Under the pieces are notes generated by a model. That model saw only the letters and a program-made list of their open reading frames with translations, did no database searches and had not been told where the DNA came from. The position numbers and the translations under genes are program-made. Of a stretch of DNA of 64,000 nt, positions 28,980 to 38,811 are shown one piece after another. Each line of letters begins with the position of its first letter. The first letter of the stretch is position 1. The stretch comes from an uncultured Lachnospiraceae bacterium (lineage in GTDB: Bacteria; Bacillota; Clostridia; Lachnospirales; Lachnospiraceae): the NCBI GenBank assembly GCA_947630925.1, contig CANRJM010000003.1:62001-126000 (forward strand), written 5' to 3'.

Positions 28980-30698
28980 CTACACATTTTCGAATCGTTC
29001 ACATTGCGTCTTCATCTGAAGCGCAACCTCCTCACTGATATTCATATCCTTCTGAATTTTTTCAATTTCCTCATTCAGGACAACGGTTCCCTTTGCCGCA
29101 TCCTCTACATTAACCGCACTGTCTTCAATGACATGCGTAATCTCGCCAATCGACTTAAACAGTTCCTTGGTTACGGAACGAATATTCGACGTCATATCCG
29201 CAAATTCTTTCATTTGTTTATTGATATACATGGAATCCTGATTATATTTCTTCCCTGACTCCACAAATCCATCATAATCCGGAAGGATATTTTTATCAAT
29301 ATACTCCACAATTCCTTTGGAATTGTCGCTCAGTTCGTTTACGGCGGCAATTACCGTCTCGTTAATCTTCTGAATATTGTTGGCCGTTTCCCTGCTGCTG
29401 TCGGCAAGCTGGCGAATCTCATCCGCAACTACGGCAAAGCCTTTTCCGGCTTCTCCTGCCCTTGCCGCTTCAATCGAAGCATTTAACGCCAGCAGATTTG
29501 TCTGGCTGGAAATGGATAAAATATCATTTGTCAGGCTTTCGACCTGTTCTACGCTTCTGCTGTGTACAATCGCCTGTTTTAACTTTTCTATAATTTCGCC
29601 AACCATATCGCCGGTTACCTTCTGGCTCTCTACCGCACTCTTTTCCAAGCCCTCCGCGCGTTCATGCATCTCCTGTGAATAGGATAAAATTGAATCGCTT
29701 TTCTGGGCAAAATCACGAATATTCTCCTCAACTTTCTCTACACTCTGGTCAACCGACTGAATAGATGCGGAAACCTCCTGCATGGAAGCGGCAAGCTGCT
29801 CCATAACTTCTGATACGTTTCCTGAACTGGAGTTTACATTGGAAACACTGGCTGACACGCCGACAATTGCATTCTCCAAATCGTTCGAACCGCGGGACAT
29901 GTCCCCGATCACATTTTGCAGCGTATCTAAAAATGCATTGATTCCCTGAACCAACTGACCGATTTCATCCTTGCTCCTCGTCGGTATTCTCTCATTCAAA
30001 TCACACTGATTACGCTCTACTTTAGAAATAATCCCATTTAAGGCGCGAATGGATTTTTTCGTCGGCGCCACGATTGTAATAAAACATGACAGGATTGCCA
30101 GAATACAGATAATAACAGATGCGACGATCAAGATAAAATTCATTGTCATACTTCTGTTAAATGCGACTTCCTGCTCCTTTAACGCGGCATTTGAGCTTTT
30201 CTGCCGAAACGCTAACAGATTAGCAACATCCGCCTCCATCTGTTTCTCAATGGCAGACAGATCATTATTTGCAATTTCTATTGCTTTTCCTTTATCATCG
30301 GCTTCGCTCTGCTTTAAGGATGACATGTACAGTTTGTAAAAAGTCGTATACTCCCCTGAAAACTGTTCATACAATTTTTTTTCTTCTTTGCCAACCGCCC
30401 ACTTTTGATATGCGGCCATCTCATCATTTACTCTGGAAACGGTAGCATCAATCTGCTGACGTACATTCGCCACCTCATCCGAAGCCGCTACAAAATGCGT
30501 CACAAGCAGCTTCTGCATTGTCTGAAAGTCGGTTGATAACAAATCCAACATCTGGACAGCCTCAACCGTCTCTTTTGTCTGCGCAATGCTCTTCTCTTTT
30601 AAATCGTACATGGATTTAATGCCCCATATTGCAGAAGCAATACAAACAACCGCCAAAATAATCTGTGGGATGACCACTTTAAAACTAATTTTTTTCAT
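28980..30698 (-). CDS. Methyl-accepting chemotaxis protein
   Basis: A 572-residue transmembrane chemoreceptor. Order: N-terminal membrane helix (~7-28), extracytoplasmic four-helix sensor domain (~30-185), second membrane helix (~187-212, [19 protein letters not shown]), HAMP (~213-270) and the coiled-coil signalling domain with the CheA/CheW-contacting tip [20 protein letters not shown]. The ligand is unknown. No che or flagellar genes are nearby, so it is an orphan receptor. Start: AAAGGAGAGTTTGTT before ATG. Confidence 0.95.
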   Translation of the reverse strand: MKKISFKVVIPQIILAVVCIASAIWGIKSMYDLKEKSIAQTKETVEAVQMLDLLSTDFQTMQKLLVTHFVAASDEVANVRQQIDATVSRVNDEMAAYQKWAVGKEEKKLYEQFSGEYTTFYKLYMSSLKQSEADDKGKAIEIANNDLSAIEKQMEADVANLLAFRQKSSNAALKEQEVAFNRSMTMNFILIVASVIICILAILSCFITIVAPTKKSIRALNGIISKVERNQCDLNERIPTRSKDEIGQLVQGINAFLDTLQNVIGDMSRGSNDLENAIVGVSASVSNVNSSSGNVSEVMEQLAASMQEVSASIQSVDQSVEKVEENIRDFAQKSDSILSYSQEMHERAEGLEKSAVESQKVTGDMVGEIIEKLKQAIVHSRSVEQVESLTNDILSISSQTNLLALNASIEAARAGEAGKGFAVVADEIRQLADSSRETANNIQKINETVIAAVNELSDNSKGIVEYIDKNILPDYDGFVESGKKYNQDSMYINKQMKEFADMTSNIRSVTKELFKSIGEITHVIEDSAVNVEDAAKGTVVLNEEIEKIQKDMNISEEVALQMKTQCERFENV

Positions 30699-30715
30699 AA
30701 CAAACTCTCCTTTCC

Positions 30716-32179
30716 CTACATTTTTCCTGTTTCCGTTACCTGCTCCACAAAATCATAACGCAGCCGCAGTTTTGGCAATTTATGTATCGTGCAATAATAA
30801 TTTTCTAACCAATCGCTGCCCTGATCGGGATTATTTTCACCGGTTGCCGGAGGCGCAAAAATATGAATGGATATTTTCGTACCCGGTTCCGCAGGATTTT
30901 CATAAAATGCCGGCATCAGATCGATACATTCTGTATCCGCCGCTTTATAAAACCATCTTCCGTTTACTTCTATCATGAGGTTTAACGCCTCTTCAAAGTA
31001 CAATTCAAAAAATTCCGGCGCGTCTTTTAAAACAACCGAAAATGCAATTCCTTCTGCATCCTCGGCGCTGCCCCAACGCAGGGTTGCCGGCAGGGTCAGT
31101 TCTTCCTCCTGCTGAATCTTCGGCTGAAAATATTCATCCTTTAAGATTTCTTTATATTCCTTTAAAAGCGGCTGTGGAATCCCGACCGACGGATTATTGG
31201 GATCTTCCATCTCCAGTCCCAATCTTCCTCTGTCCCTGAATTGGTACAGTGAAAAACCACCAAACCACTCTTCGGCATGACCGTCTTTTAACCTTTGAAT
31301 AAACTGTTTGATAGACTCCGCCTGATGAAGCGCTCCTACGACATCTCCGTCCGTATTAAACTCTGAAACAACCAACGGTCTGGATACGTCGTTGTTAATC
31401 TTGGCGAAACGCTTCGCAGACTGTTCCAGGCGTTTATAAAAAGTTTCTACCGGAGTGACGGCATAGGAATCCGTGCCTTTCTCACAGATATCAAACGGCC
31501 ATCCGTAATGCAATGCCAGATAACAATCCATAGACCAGATATCCGCCGCCTGATATGCTTTCGTAAATTCCTCTTCGTGGCCTACCCTGCTGTCCGGAAC
31601 ATCTAACTCTGTTACGGCTCCCGCACAGAATACCGTAGAAATATTGGGGGCTTCCTCCTTTAATATATTTCGGAAGCGGACAAAAAAATCAGCGATTTCC
31701 CCATAAGAATAGCGTTGATTATGCGTAAACCAATCTCCGTCACATTCATGGTTGATACGGAGACGCATCCTGCCAAAGCTCTTTAAATCTTTGGCAATCG
31801 CTCTGAGATAATCATCGGTCAGGGAGCAGTCAATGGTCAACGTCAGCGTTACGTCCTGCCCATGGCGCCTGATATCCCTCATCTGCTCAAAAGGCTGTCC
31901 CGACGTATCTTTTCCAAGACCGCCTTCGTACGGAAAATAATCGTCATACGGATAGTCCCACTGAAAATGAATTTCCATATCCCTGCATGCTTCCCGAATC
32001 CTTTGGGGCCACTCTTTATCCTTTGGATAATAGGTATACATGATATTAATGTTTCTGTGCGGTCTTCCAAGAACTGTTAAAATATAATCCTGATTCACAT
32101 ATTCCGCCCGTTCGCTTCCATCGCCCAAATCCAGTCCGCATTGCGCAGGATGTAACGTAATCCGGTATATCTTCTGCAC
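30716..32179 (-). CDS. Cytosolic TIM-barrel glycosidase-like protein (GH26/clan GH-A-like)
   Basis: A 487-residue protein with no signal peptide. The segment [13 protein letters not shown] resembles the acid/base region of GH26-type mannanases (HExxGxWF), and [11 protein letters not shown] resembles the nucleophile strand (SEF). Together they suggest a clan GH-A (beta/alpha)8 glycosidase of ~350 residues, followed by a beta-rich C-terminal domain (~370-487). Substrate is unknown; lack of export means small imported sugars or glycosides. GTG start with AAGGAAGGAAG before it. It is 17 bp upstream of the chemoreceptor gene on the same strand, so the two may be cotranscribed. Confidence 0.6.
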   Translation of the reverse strand: MQKIYRITLHPAQCGLDLGDGSERAEYVNQDYILTVLGRPHRNINIMYTYYPKDKEWPQRIREACRDMEIHFQWDYPYDDYFPYEGGLGKDTSGQPFEQMRDIRRHGQDVTLTLTIDCSLTDDYLRAIAKDLKSFGRMRLRINHECDGDWFTHNQRYSYGEIADFFVRFRNILKEEAPNISTVFCAGAVTELDVPDSRVGHEEEFTKAYQAADIWSMDCYLALHYGWPFDICEKGTDSYAVTPVETFYKRLEQSAKRFAKINNDVSRPLVVSEFNTDGDVVGALHQAESIKQFIQRLKDGHAEEWFGGFSLYQFRDRGRLGLEMEDPNNPSVGIPQPLLKEYKEILKDEYFQPKIQQEEELTLPATLRWGSAEDAEGIAFSVVLKDAPEFFELYFEEALNLMIEVNGRWFYKAADTECIDLMPAFYENPAEPGTKISIHIFAPPATGENNPDQGSDWLENYYCTIHKLPKLRLRYDFVEQVTETGKM

Positions 32180-32287
32180 TCTTCTTCCTTCCTTTCTCTG
32201 TAAAATATTGATCCAAACAATCTGTTATCTATTTTACACTATTTTACAGGTATCGTCTATGGATTTTCCGTCAAAATGTATATAATT

Positions 32288-32782
32288 TTATCGGTTATCT
32301 ACACGTTCCGGGTACATATCGTGATGAAACAGGCGATCCTGCGCCACCTGCTCCCATTTTGTGCCCTTTTTTCCATAATTGCAGTAGGGGTCGATAGAAA
32401 TCCCGCCGCGCGGAGTGAATTTCCCCCATACCTCGATATATTTTGGATCCATCAGACGAATCAAATCCTTCATGATGATATTGACACAATCCTCATGAAA
32501 ACTGCCGTGGTTCCGAAAGCTGAACAGATACAGCTTTAAAGATTTGCTCTCTACCATGCGCTCCTGCGGCACATAGGAAATGATGATATTGGCAAAATCC
32601 GGCTGCCCCGTGATTGGGCATAAACTGGTAAACTCCGGACAATTAAATTTGACAAAATAATCCCGCTCCGGATGCTTGTTTAAAAAAGTTTCCAAAACCT
32701 CCGGCGCATAATCCACAGGGTATGTTGTATTCCGGTTTCCCAACAGGGAAATACTCTGTTCGTCTTCCCGCTTATAATCCAT
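32288..32782 (-). CDS. queF: NADPH-dependent 7-cyano-7-deazaguanine reductase QueF
   Basis: A 164-residue T-fold enzyme (short, unimodular YkvM type) that reduces preQ0 to preQ1. It has the catalytic cysteine in [15 protein letters not shown] and the NADPH/QueF motif [20 protein letters not shown]. The ATG at 32782 follows GGAGGAGAAA; a TTG inside that site was ignored. It is the last gene of queD-queE-folE-queC-queF. Confidence 0.96.
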   Translation of the reverse strand: MDYKREDEQSISLLGNRNTTYPVDYAPEVLETFLNKHPERDYFVKFNCPEFTSLCPITGQPDFANIIISYVPQERMVESKSLKLYLFSFRNHGSFHEDCVNIIMKDLIRLMDPKYIEVWGKFTPRGGISIDPYCNYGKKGTKWEQVAQDRLFHHDMYPERVDNR

Positions 32783-32850
32783 TTTCTCCTCCAAACGTTC
32801 TTACCGTTTCTATTTACTGCTTATTTTCATATCATTTATCCCGCATGGCT

Positions 32851-33534
32851 TTATTGCGATAAAGCAGGATCCTCTATCCCATTTAACTGAAAGGCTTTCG
32901 CCCTGTCAATGCAGGTCCCGCAGACGCCGCACGGTTTTTCCTTCCCCGCATAACAGCTCCATGTCAGATGATACGGTACCTCCAAGCCCAGACCAATCTT
33001 TACGATCTCTGCTTTTGTCATGTGGATAAACGGGGCTTTTAACTTGAGCTGATTACCGCTTCCGATAAAAACAGCCTCCGAAATCGCCCGATGGAACGCG
33101 CTGCTGCAGTCCGGATAGGCATTCCTCGCCGCATCATCCGCATGCGCCCCATAATAGATGACCTCACACCCTTTGGAAAGCGCTATACTGGCTGCGGAAG
33201 AAAGAAACAGCCCATTCCGGAACGGAACATAAGTAGAAACCGGCTTGCCATCCGTTTTCTGTAACTGCTCCGCATACGCTTCTTTAGGAATGGCCTGTTC
33301 GGAATGCTGCAGGAGCGAACTATCGCTGTATGAAAATATTTTGCTTAAGTCCAGCATAAGATGTTCTACTCCATAATATTCCGCAAGGACAGTAGAAGCC
33401 TGTATCTCTTTTTCGTGCTTTTGGCCATAAGAAACAGAAAGCGTTGTTACCTGTTCCCTGCCATATTGCTCAACCGCCATGCCAAGACAAGTTGTACTGT
33501 CAATCCCGCCGCTAAACAGAACCATTGCTTTCAT
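32851..33534 (-). CDS. queC: 7-cyano-7-deazaguanine synthase QueC
   Basis: A 227-residue ATP-dependent enzyme that turns 7-carboxy-7-deazaguanine into preQ0. The PP-loop is LFSGGIDSTTCL, and a C-terminal zinc site is formed by CYAGKEKPCGVCGTC. Start: GAAGGGGATAAGCAA-ATG. It lies 18 bp after folE in the que operon. Confidence 0.96.
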   Translation of the reverse strand: MKAMVLFSGGIDSTTCLGMAVEQYGREQVTTLSVSYGQKHEKEIQASTVLAEYYGVEHLMLDLSKIFSYSDSSLLQHSEQAIPKEAYAEQLQKTDGKPVSTYVPFRNGLFLSSAASIALSKGCEVIYYGAHADDAARNAYPDCSSAFHRAISEAVFIGSGNQLKLKAPFIHMTKAEIVKIGLGLEVPYHLTWSCYAGKEKPCGVCGTCIDRAKAFQLNGIEDPALSQ

Positions 33535-33552
33535 TTGCTTATCCCCTTCTTT

Positions 33553-34131
33553 CTATGAATCCAGTCTCATCTGCAACAGTTTATCCTCGCGAAACGCTCC
33601 ACGCAGCGTATAGGTCTTTGTCGTCGCCGCGCCTTTTTTAATCCCTCTGGCCGTCATGCAACTGTGTGTTCCTTCTATAACAACTGCAACATCTTCGCTT
33701 CCTAAAATCTCCTGCATAATCTCCGCAATATCGGCGCCAATCCTTTCCTGCAGTTGCAGACGCTTGCCAACCATATCTGCAATTCGCGCAATCTTGCTTA
33801 AGCCAATGAATTTTCCGTTTGGAATATATGCAACAGATACCTTCATATCATACATCAGCGCCAGATGGTGCTCGCAATAACTAAATATTTCTATATCCTT
33901 AACCAGAACCATATCCCGGTCTGTTTTTTCAAAATCCATATCTTCTGAAAATGTTTTACAAAACATCTGTGCAATTTCATGATTGGAATACTGCATCCCC
34001 TCAAAGACTTCTTCATACATTCTGGCAACACGCTCCGGCGTTTCTTTTAATCCTTCCCTGTCCGGATCGTCCCCCAGCGCCTCCAGTATCCCTCTAATAT
34101 GCTGCCTGATTGCTTCTGTATCAATTGCCAT
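33553..34131 (-). CDS. folE: GTP cyclohydrolase I
   Basis: A 192-residue enzyme that opens GTP to 7,8-dihydroneopterin triphosphate, here the first committed step of queuosine synthesis and also of folate. Motifs: [29 protein letters not shown] (zinc Cys/His), GLSKIARI and [11 protein letters not shown] (second zinc Cys). The ATG at 34131 is used; an in-frame GTG/ATG region 10 codons earlier would overlap queE. It lies between queE and queC, so it belongs to the preQ1 operon. Confidence 0.95.
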   Translation of the reverse strand: MAIDTEAIRQHIRGILEALGDDPDREGLKETPERVARMYEEVFEGMQYSNHEIAQMFCKTFSEDMDFEKTDRDMVLVKDIEIFSYCEHHLALMYDMKVSVAYIPNGKFIGLSKIARIADMVGKRLQLQERIGADIAEIMQEILGSEDVAVVIEGTHSCMTARGIKKGAATTKTYTLRGAFREDKLLQMRLDS

Positions 34132-34150
34132 ATCTACCACGCCTTTCTGT

Positions 34151-34813
34151 CTATACACCACGTTTCTCCGGGTTCCAAATTACCTTATGCAACTGAATCT
34201 GCATCCTTGCCGCCGTCCAGATTCGTTCCTTCATAAACTCTACGATCTCTTCCGGCTCAATCCTTCCAAAGACAGGACTCAAAAGGATATGACACTTCCC
34301 GCCTTTCAAAAACCGTTCCGCTACCTCATACGCCCTTTCCAAATCCTCCCTGCCAGAGACAACAAATTTGACGGTATCTCTCTTGGTAAGAAGCGATAGG
34401 TTTTCTGTCAGCATCCTGTCTTCCATATTGCTTCCGGCCAGCTTATAATCCATTGTAAAGGATATCCGGGGGGAAAGATGCAAAAAACTTTTCAGCGGAA
34501 TACTTCCATTTGTCTCTATTTCAATCGAACAGCCATCTCTGGCAAGCTCAGATAACAGTTCCTTGATTCCTTCCTGTAATAAGGGCTCCCCGCCTGTCAA
34601 GGTTACATTTTTAACCTTGGTTTTCCTGACTTGTTCCACAATCTGCTGCGTTGTCATGCTCCGATATGGCGTATCCGGCGCATTCGCCCATGCAGTATCA
34701 CAATAACTGCAGGAAAGGTTACAGCCATGCATACGGATAAATACCGCCAGTTCGCCCGCTTTTATCCCTTCCCCATTTATGCTTAAGAAGCTTTCTGCCA
34801 CTTTAAACTCCAT
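34151..34813 (-). CDS. queE: 7-carboxy-7-deazaguanine synthase QueE
   Basis: A 220-residue radical-SAM enzyme that contracts 6-carboxytetrahydropterin to 7-carboxy-7-deazaguanine. The cluster motif is [13 protein letters not shown] (CxxxCxxC). [20 protein letters not shown] and [11 protein letters not shown] are further family marks. Strong AAAGGAGGCTTATC site. It is followed at 19 bp by folE. Confidence 0.95.
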   Translation of the reverse strand: MEFKVAESFLSINGEGIKAGELAVFIRMHGCNLSCSYCDTAWANAPDTPYRSMTTQQIVEQVRKTKVKNVTLTGGEPLLQEGIKELLSELARDGCSIEIETNGSIPLKSFLHLSPRISFTMDYKLAGSNMEDRMLTENLSLLTKRDTVKFVVSGREDLERAYEVAERFLKGGKCHILLSPVFGRIEPEEIVEFMKERIWTAARMQIQLHKVIWNPEKRGV

Positions 34814-34830
34814 GATAAGCCTCCTTTTTC

Positions 34831-35250
34831 CTATTCCCGGTAGGCAGCACAGTTATTCGGCGTCTCATAGACTTGCACCATCGCCACCTGATACCCCTTT
34901 GCCTTGATCTGCTCATAAAAATGCCGGGCAAAATTTTCAGCAGTTGGACGAAACTCTAATTCCACTACAGAAAACCCTTCTTCTAACAAAGCCTCCATCG
35001 TCTTTTCCTTTAATGAAGCCTTCTCAACAAGCAGGGTATGGTCATAGCGTTCCAAAATCCCTTTTAACATCTCTTTCAGCGTAGAAAAATCAACGCACAT
35101 TCCCCTTTGCTGGCGATCCTCTTTTAATGAAGACGCTTCCACGCTGAGCACTACTTTCCAACGATGCCCGTGGATGTTTCCGCATTTGCCTTCATATCCC
35201 GATAAAAAATGGGCGGAATCAAAGCTCTGTTCAACCGTCAACTGATACAT
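34831..35250 (-). CDS. queD: 6-carboxy-5,6,7,8-tetrahydropterin synthase QueD
   Basis: A 139-residue T-fold enzyme. Zinc histidines are in FDSAHFL and IHGHRW, the catalytic Cys in KCGNIHGH, and EFRPTAENFARH near the end. Two adjacent ATGs follow GGAGGAA; the second (35250) has workable spacing. First gene of the que operon, behind a leader with a preQ1-riboswitch-like fold and a terminator. Confidence 0.95.
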   Translation of the reverse strand: MYQLTVEQSFDSAHFLSGYEGKCGNIHGHRWKVVLSVEASSLKEDRQQRGMCVDFSTLKEMLKGILERYDHTLLVEKASLKEKTMEALLEEGFSVVELEFRPTAENFARHFYEQIKAKGYQVAMVQVYETPNNCAAYRE

Positions 35251-35283
35251 CATTTCCTCCAAATCACTCTTACTAAAATCACA

Positions 35284-35308
35284 AAAAGCAGACAAAATGT
35301 CTGCTTTT
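35284..35308 (-). terminator. Intrinsic terminator in the que leader
   Basis: A perfect 11-bp stem AAAAGCAGACA/TGTCTGCTTTT with a 3-nt loop, followed on the minus strand by TTTTTGTG. It lies ~45 nt before queD and ~100 nt after the likely promoter, so it is placed to attenuate the operon. Confidence 0.85.
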
Positions 35309-35350
35309 CCTTCTCTTTTCCGACTGCATAACGCAGCAGTATTTCAAGCA

Positions 35351-35395
35351 GCCCTGGTTTTTTTTATAGACAGGATGGTACTAATGAACTGTCTT
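35351..35395 (-). promoter_or_regulatory. Putative preQ1-I riboswitch aptamer
   Basis: On the minus strand a 5-bp stem GACAG/CTGTC (35389-35393 with 35369-35373) closes a loop beginning TTC and ending in ACCATC. It is followed by the A-rich tail TATAAAAAAAACCAGGG. That is the layout of the class I preQ1 H-type pseudoknot (stem, C-rich loop end, A-rich linker, G-rich end). The terminator downstream and the preQ1 genes controlled support the call. I could not fully confirm the second stem by eye. Confidence 0.6.
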
Positions 35396-35408
35396 TCAAA
35401 ACGAATTT

Positions 35409-35437
35409 AATCTAGCACAGATAAGGCTAAAAGTCAA
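35409..35437 (-). promoter_or_regulatory. Promoter of the que operon
   Basis: Minus strand: -35 TTGACT (35432-35437), 17-bp spacer, -10 TAGATT (35409-35414). It overlaps the last codons of the LysR-type gene by a few bases and sits just upstream of the aptamer. Confidence 0.6.
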
Positions 35438-36321
35438 CTCCTGAATTCCTCCTGCTGATAGGCGCCCAGGATATGATTATACATTGTACGGACGGCAGGC
35501 GCCATAAATTCCGGATTGAGCGCCGCAATCCCAATGATGCGGTGTGCCGCAGGCTTTACCGGATACGAATCAACTTCATATGGTATATCCTTCATTACCA
35601 TTTCCGGCATGATACAAATTCCAAAACCATGCGCTACAATCGCAATTGTTGATAAATCGTCTACTACATGGTAATTCGACTGGATATTTAACGAATTCTC
35701 TTTTAGAAAATTCTGGATGTCCGCATCCGTCGATTCTCTCTGCGTAACAAACTGATGATGGCGCAGTTCCTCAATCCCGATATAATTTCCCGTTCCCTCT
35801 TTTACCATCCCCTTTGGCACGATACAGAGCAGGGGGTCCCGGTACAACGGCTCAATCGGGATGTCTCCCGCGCTGGAAACGGATAAAAATCCTAAGTCTA
35901 CCATTCCGTTTTTAATCCAGTAAACAACGTCATCATAAGTTCCTTCAAATACTTCTATCCGAATATCCGGAAACTCTTTCTGAAAAGAATGCAGGATATC
36001 CGGCATCCAGTTTGTACAGACGCTGGAAAAACAGCCGACCTTTACTTTTCCCTGCTTGAGTCCATTGAACTCTGCAATCGCCTGCTGTAAGCTTTCCTCA
36101 CTATTTAATACCGCATTGACATAGGGCAGTAAATGCTCTCCGTAATTTGTCAGAGTAACCCCTGCCTTGCTCCGGTTTAAAAGAGAAAAACCCAATTCAT
36201 TTTCCATGGAAGCAATCGCATGGCTGACGGCTGACGGCGTCAATCCGAGAATATCCGCAGCTTTCCGAAAACTTCCCTGATCTGCAACTGTTTTAAATAC
36301 CTGATAAGATAATAATGTCAT
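35434..36321 (-). CDS. LysR-family transcriptional regulator
   Basis: A 295-residue LTTR with an N-terminal winged HTH (TVADQGSFRKAADILGLTPSAVSHAIASMENELG) and a periplasmic-binding-like effector domain. It is ten bases downstream of the oxidoreductase beta subunit, on the same strand, so it is probably the last gene of the por operon and may autoregulate it. The effector is unknown. Inverted repeats in front of porG are candidate sites. Confidence 0.92.
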   Translation of the reverse strand: MTLLSYQVFKTVADQGSFRKAADILGLTPSAVSHAIASMENELGFSLLNRSKAGVTLTNYGEHLLPYVNAVLNSEESLQQAIAEFNGLKQGKVKVGCFSSVCTNWMPDILHSFQKEFPDIRIEVFEGTYDDVVYWIKNGMVDLGFLSVSSAGDIPIEPLYRDPLLCIVPKGMVKEGTGNYIGIEELRHHQFVTQRESTDADIQNFLKENSLNIQSNYHVVDDLSTIAIVAHGFGICIMPEMVMKDIPYEVDSYPVKPAAHRIIGIAALNPEFMAPAVRTMYNHILGAYQQEEFRS

Positions 36322-36330
36322 ACCCTTCTT

Positions 36331-37278
36331 TTAACGCTCTCTTGCGCATTTATACTGTAAATCTTCCCAACGCCTGTCTACCTCTTTCTGGAACTGTACC
36401 AGCAAATCTTCATTGCCTTTCTTAAAGAGGTGCTTAAATCTTCCCTGCATACGCAGAAAATCTTCAATTGGAAGTTTCTTTTTCGGTTCATACGAAAGCG
36501 TCCATTTCCCATGCTCCACTTCAAAGAGCGGCCAGTAACAGGTTTCTACGGCAAGTTTACAGATATCCATGATTTCCGGCGTATCATACCGCCAGCCTCT
36601 CGGACACGGAGTCATAATATTTAAAAAAGCGGCTCCTTCTGTATAGATTGCCTTTTCTGCTTTCTGATGCAAGTCCGCAAAATTCTGTGTAAAGGTAGTC
36701 TGCGCCACATATGGAACATCATGATCTGCAATGATGCTTGCAAGATCCTTACGATTCTGCATCTTACCATTGGACTGCTTTCCAACCGGTGTCGTCGTCG
36801 TATCGGCATACATCGGTGTTGCCGAAGAACGCTGGATCCCCGTATTCATATAGGCTCCATTGTCGTAGCAGACATATACCATATCATGACCGCGTTCCAT
36901 GGCGCCGGACAGGGACTGCAGACCAATATCATAGGTGCCGCCGTCGCCGCCAAAAGTGATAAATTTAAAATTGGCGTCTTCCGGTAATCTTCCTCTTTTC
37001 TTTAATACCCGGTATGCTGTTTCCACACCGCTTAACGTAGCGCCTGCATTTTCAAAGGCATTATGGATATAACTGTCCTCCCACGCAGTGTATGGGTACA
37101 TAAAGGACGATACCTCTAAACAGCCTGTTGCGTTGCCAATCACTGCCTGATCTTCTTCATGAAGCGCACGCAGTACGGCACGGACAGCAATTGTCGCCCC
37201 GCAGCCTGCACACATACGATGGCCCGGAGCCAGACGTTCCGGTTTATTCATTATTGTCTTTAAACTATAATCACTCAT
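36331..37278 (-). CDS. porB: 2-oxoacid:ferredoxin oxidoreductase, beta (TPP) subunit
   Basis: A 315-residue TPP-binding subunit: PGHRMCAGCGATIAVRA, IGNATGCLEVSS, TFGGDGGTYDIGLQSLSGAM and CYDNGAYMNTGIQRS. It pairs with the alpha, delta and gamma subunits encoded upstream. Substrate could be pyruvate or another 2-oxoacid; gene order gamma-delta-alpha-beta matches archaeal-type pyruvate oxidoreductase. It is 10 bp after porA. Confidence 0.92.
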   Translation of the reverse strand: MSDYSLKTIMNKPERLAPGHRMCAGCGATIAVRAVLRALHEEDQAVIGNATGCLEVSSFMYPYTAWEDSYIHNAFENAGATLSGVETAYRVLKKRGRLPEDANFKFITFGGDGGTYDIGLQSLSGAMERGHDMVYVCYDNGAYMNTGIQRSSATPMYADTTTTPVGKQSNGKMQNRKDLASIIADHDVPYVAQTTFTQNFADLHQKAEKAIYTEGAAFLNIMTPCPRGWRYDTPEIMDICKLAVETCYWPLFEVEHGKWTLSYEPKKKLPIEDFLRMQGRFKHLFKKGNEDLLVQFQKEVDRRWEDLQYKCARER

Positions 37279-37288
37279 CTGCGGCCTC

Positions 37289-38470
37289 CTATTTACGTAA
37301 TCTCACATATTGATATTGCTCCACTTCTTTCCCATTCTGCACCATATCCTCTAATTCCCCGAAGATATCGCATGCGTCGCTCACGGTAAAGTCGCGTCCT
37401 GCAAGACCATAGATATAATTGACGGCTTCTATCATTACTTTATTGCGGAACAAAGCGGCAGAAACTTCGCCGCCAAGCGGTCCTCCGTTTCCATTGTAGC
37501 TTTCGCAGCGGTCCAGAATAGCGACTGCCTTTGCGTGCCGGAGCGCCTCCGCAATTTCCTTTGCCGGAAATGGACGGAATACGCGCAGTTTTAATACGCC
37601 GACCTTCTTGCCCTGATCCCGCAGGTCGTCTACTGCCTGCTTGGCAGTTCCCGCTGCAGAACCAATCATCAGCATAATATACTCTGCGTCTTCTGTTTTA
37701 TATTCTTCAAAAAGGCCATATCCTCTCCCGGACACCGCCCGAAACTTCTCAGCAACGTCTAAGATTACCTGTTTCGCATTTTCCAAAGCGATTTCCTGAT
37801 TTTTCTTTCCTTCCATCGCATAATTGCTGACAGAATACGGACCGACTGCAATCGGTTTCCCCGGATTGAGCAGGTACTCTTCCGGTTGATACTCACCGAC
37901 AAACTCCCGGACTGTTTCATCTTCCAGCAGTTCAATATTTTCAACGGCATGGCTTGTAATAAAACCATCCTGACAGATCATGATGGGAAGATGCACGTTC
38001 GGATTCTCTGCAATCGGATATGCCTGTAAAAAGTTATCGTAGGCTTCCTGATTATTTTCCGCATAAATCTGAATCCATCCGGTATCTCTGGCTCCCATTC
38101 CATCTGAATGGTCGCAGTTAATATTGATCGGGCCGGACAGCGTACGGTTTACCAGGGCAAGCGCTAACGGAAGTCTGTTAGACGCCGCCAATAAAAGCTC
38201 CTCCCACATCAGAGCAAGGCCTGCTGAAGAAGTTGCGGTAAGGCTTCTGGCTCCCGCCGCTTCTGCTCCGATTGTCGCACTCATGGCAGAATGCTCGCTC
38301 TCGACCGGAATAAATTCCGTATCAATTTCTCCATTTGCAATATATGTAGATACAATTTGCGGTATTTCTGTGGAAGGGGTAATTGGAAAGGCCGGCATAA
38401 CATCCGGGTTGATCTGGCGGATTGCATAAGAGACCGCCTCATTTCCTGACATACGTTCTTTGATTGCCAT
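37289..38470 (-). CDS. porA: 2-oxoacid:ferredoxin oxidoreductase, alpha subunit
   Basis: A 393-residue subunit carrying the pyrimidine domain: GNEAVSYAIRQINPDVMPAFPITPSTEIPQ, VESEHSAMSATIGAEAAGAR and TATSSAGLALMWEE. It forms the heterotetramer with PorB, PorD and PorG. It starts on TAATG shared with the porD stop, showing translational coupling. Confidence 0.93.
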   Translation of the reverse strand: MAIKERMSGNEAVSYAIRQINPDVMPAFPITPSTEIPQIVSTYIANGEIDTEFIPVESEHSAMSATIGAEAAGARSLTATSSAGLALMWEELLLAASNRLPLALALVNRTLSGPININCDHSDGMGARDTGWIQIYAENNQEAYDNFLQAYPIAENPNVHLPIMICQDGFITSHAVENIELLEDETVREFVGEYQPEEYLLNPGKPIAVGPYSVSNYAMEGKKNQEIALENAKQVILDVAEKFRAVSGRGYGLFEEYKTEDAEYIMLMIGSAAGTAKQAVDDLRDQGKKVGVLKLRVFRPFPAKEIAEALRHAKAVAILDRCESYNGNGGPLGGEVSAALFRNKVMIEAVNYIYGLAGRDFTVSDACDIFGELEDMVQNGKEVEQYQYVRLRK

Positions 38471-38775
38471 TACAGATTGCCCTCCTTCATTTCAATTGCG
38501 TCAAACGGACAGACATTCGCACAAATGCCGCATCCTTTACAATGGTCCATATCAAAGGCAAGACGCCTGCCTTCTTTTACCGGAATACTGGAATCCGGGC
38601 AAACTGGCGCGCATAACAGGCACTGTTTGCATTTCTCTTCATGGAAGACCGGCGTATTTGTTCTCCACTCTCCTGTCCGGAAAAGTTTAGAAGTACCGCC
38701 GGCAAAGATCATAAGCCCCTCTGTCAACTCCTGATGAGGCGTTTTCTCATTGATTTTTGTGATATCGGTTCTCAT
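38470..38775 (-). CDS. porD: 2-oxoacid:ferredoxin oxidoreductase, delta (ferredoxin-like) subunit
   Basis: A 101-residue 2x[4Fe-4S] protein with CKQCLLCAPVCPDSS and CKGCGICANVCPFDA. It passes electrons from the TPP centre to external ferredoxin. It lies between gamma (37 bp upstream) and alpha (one base overlap). Confidence 0.94.
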   Translation of the reverse strand: MRTDITKINEKTPHQELTEGLMIFAGGTSKLFRTGEWRTNTPVFHEEKCKQCLLCAPVCPDSSIPVKEGRRLAFDMDHCKGCGICANVCPFDAIEMKEGNL

Positions 38776-38811
38776 ACTCAGATTTCTCCTATCATTTTTT
38801 GTTTTGACCGA

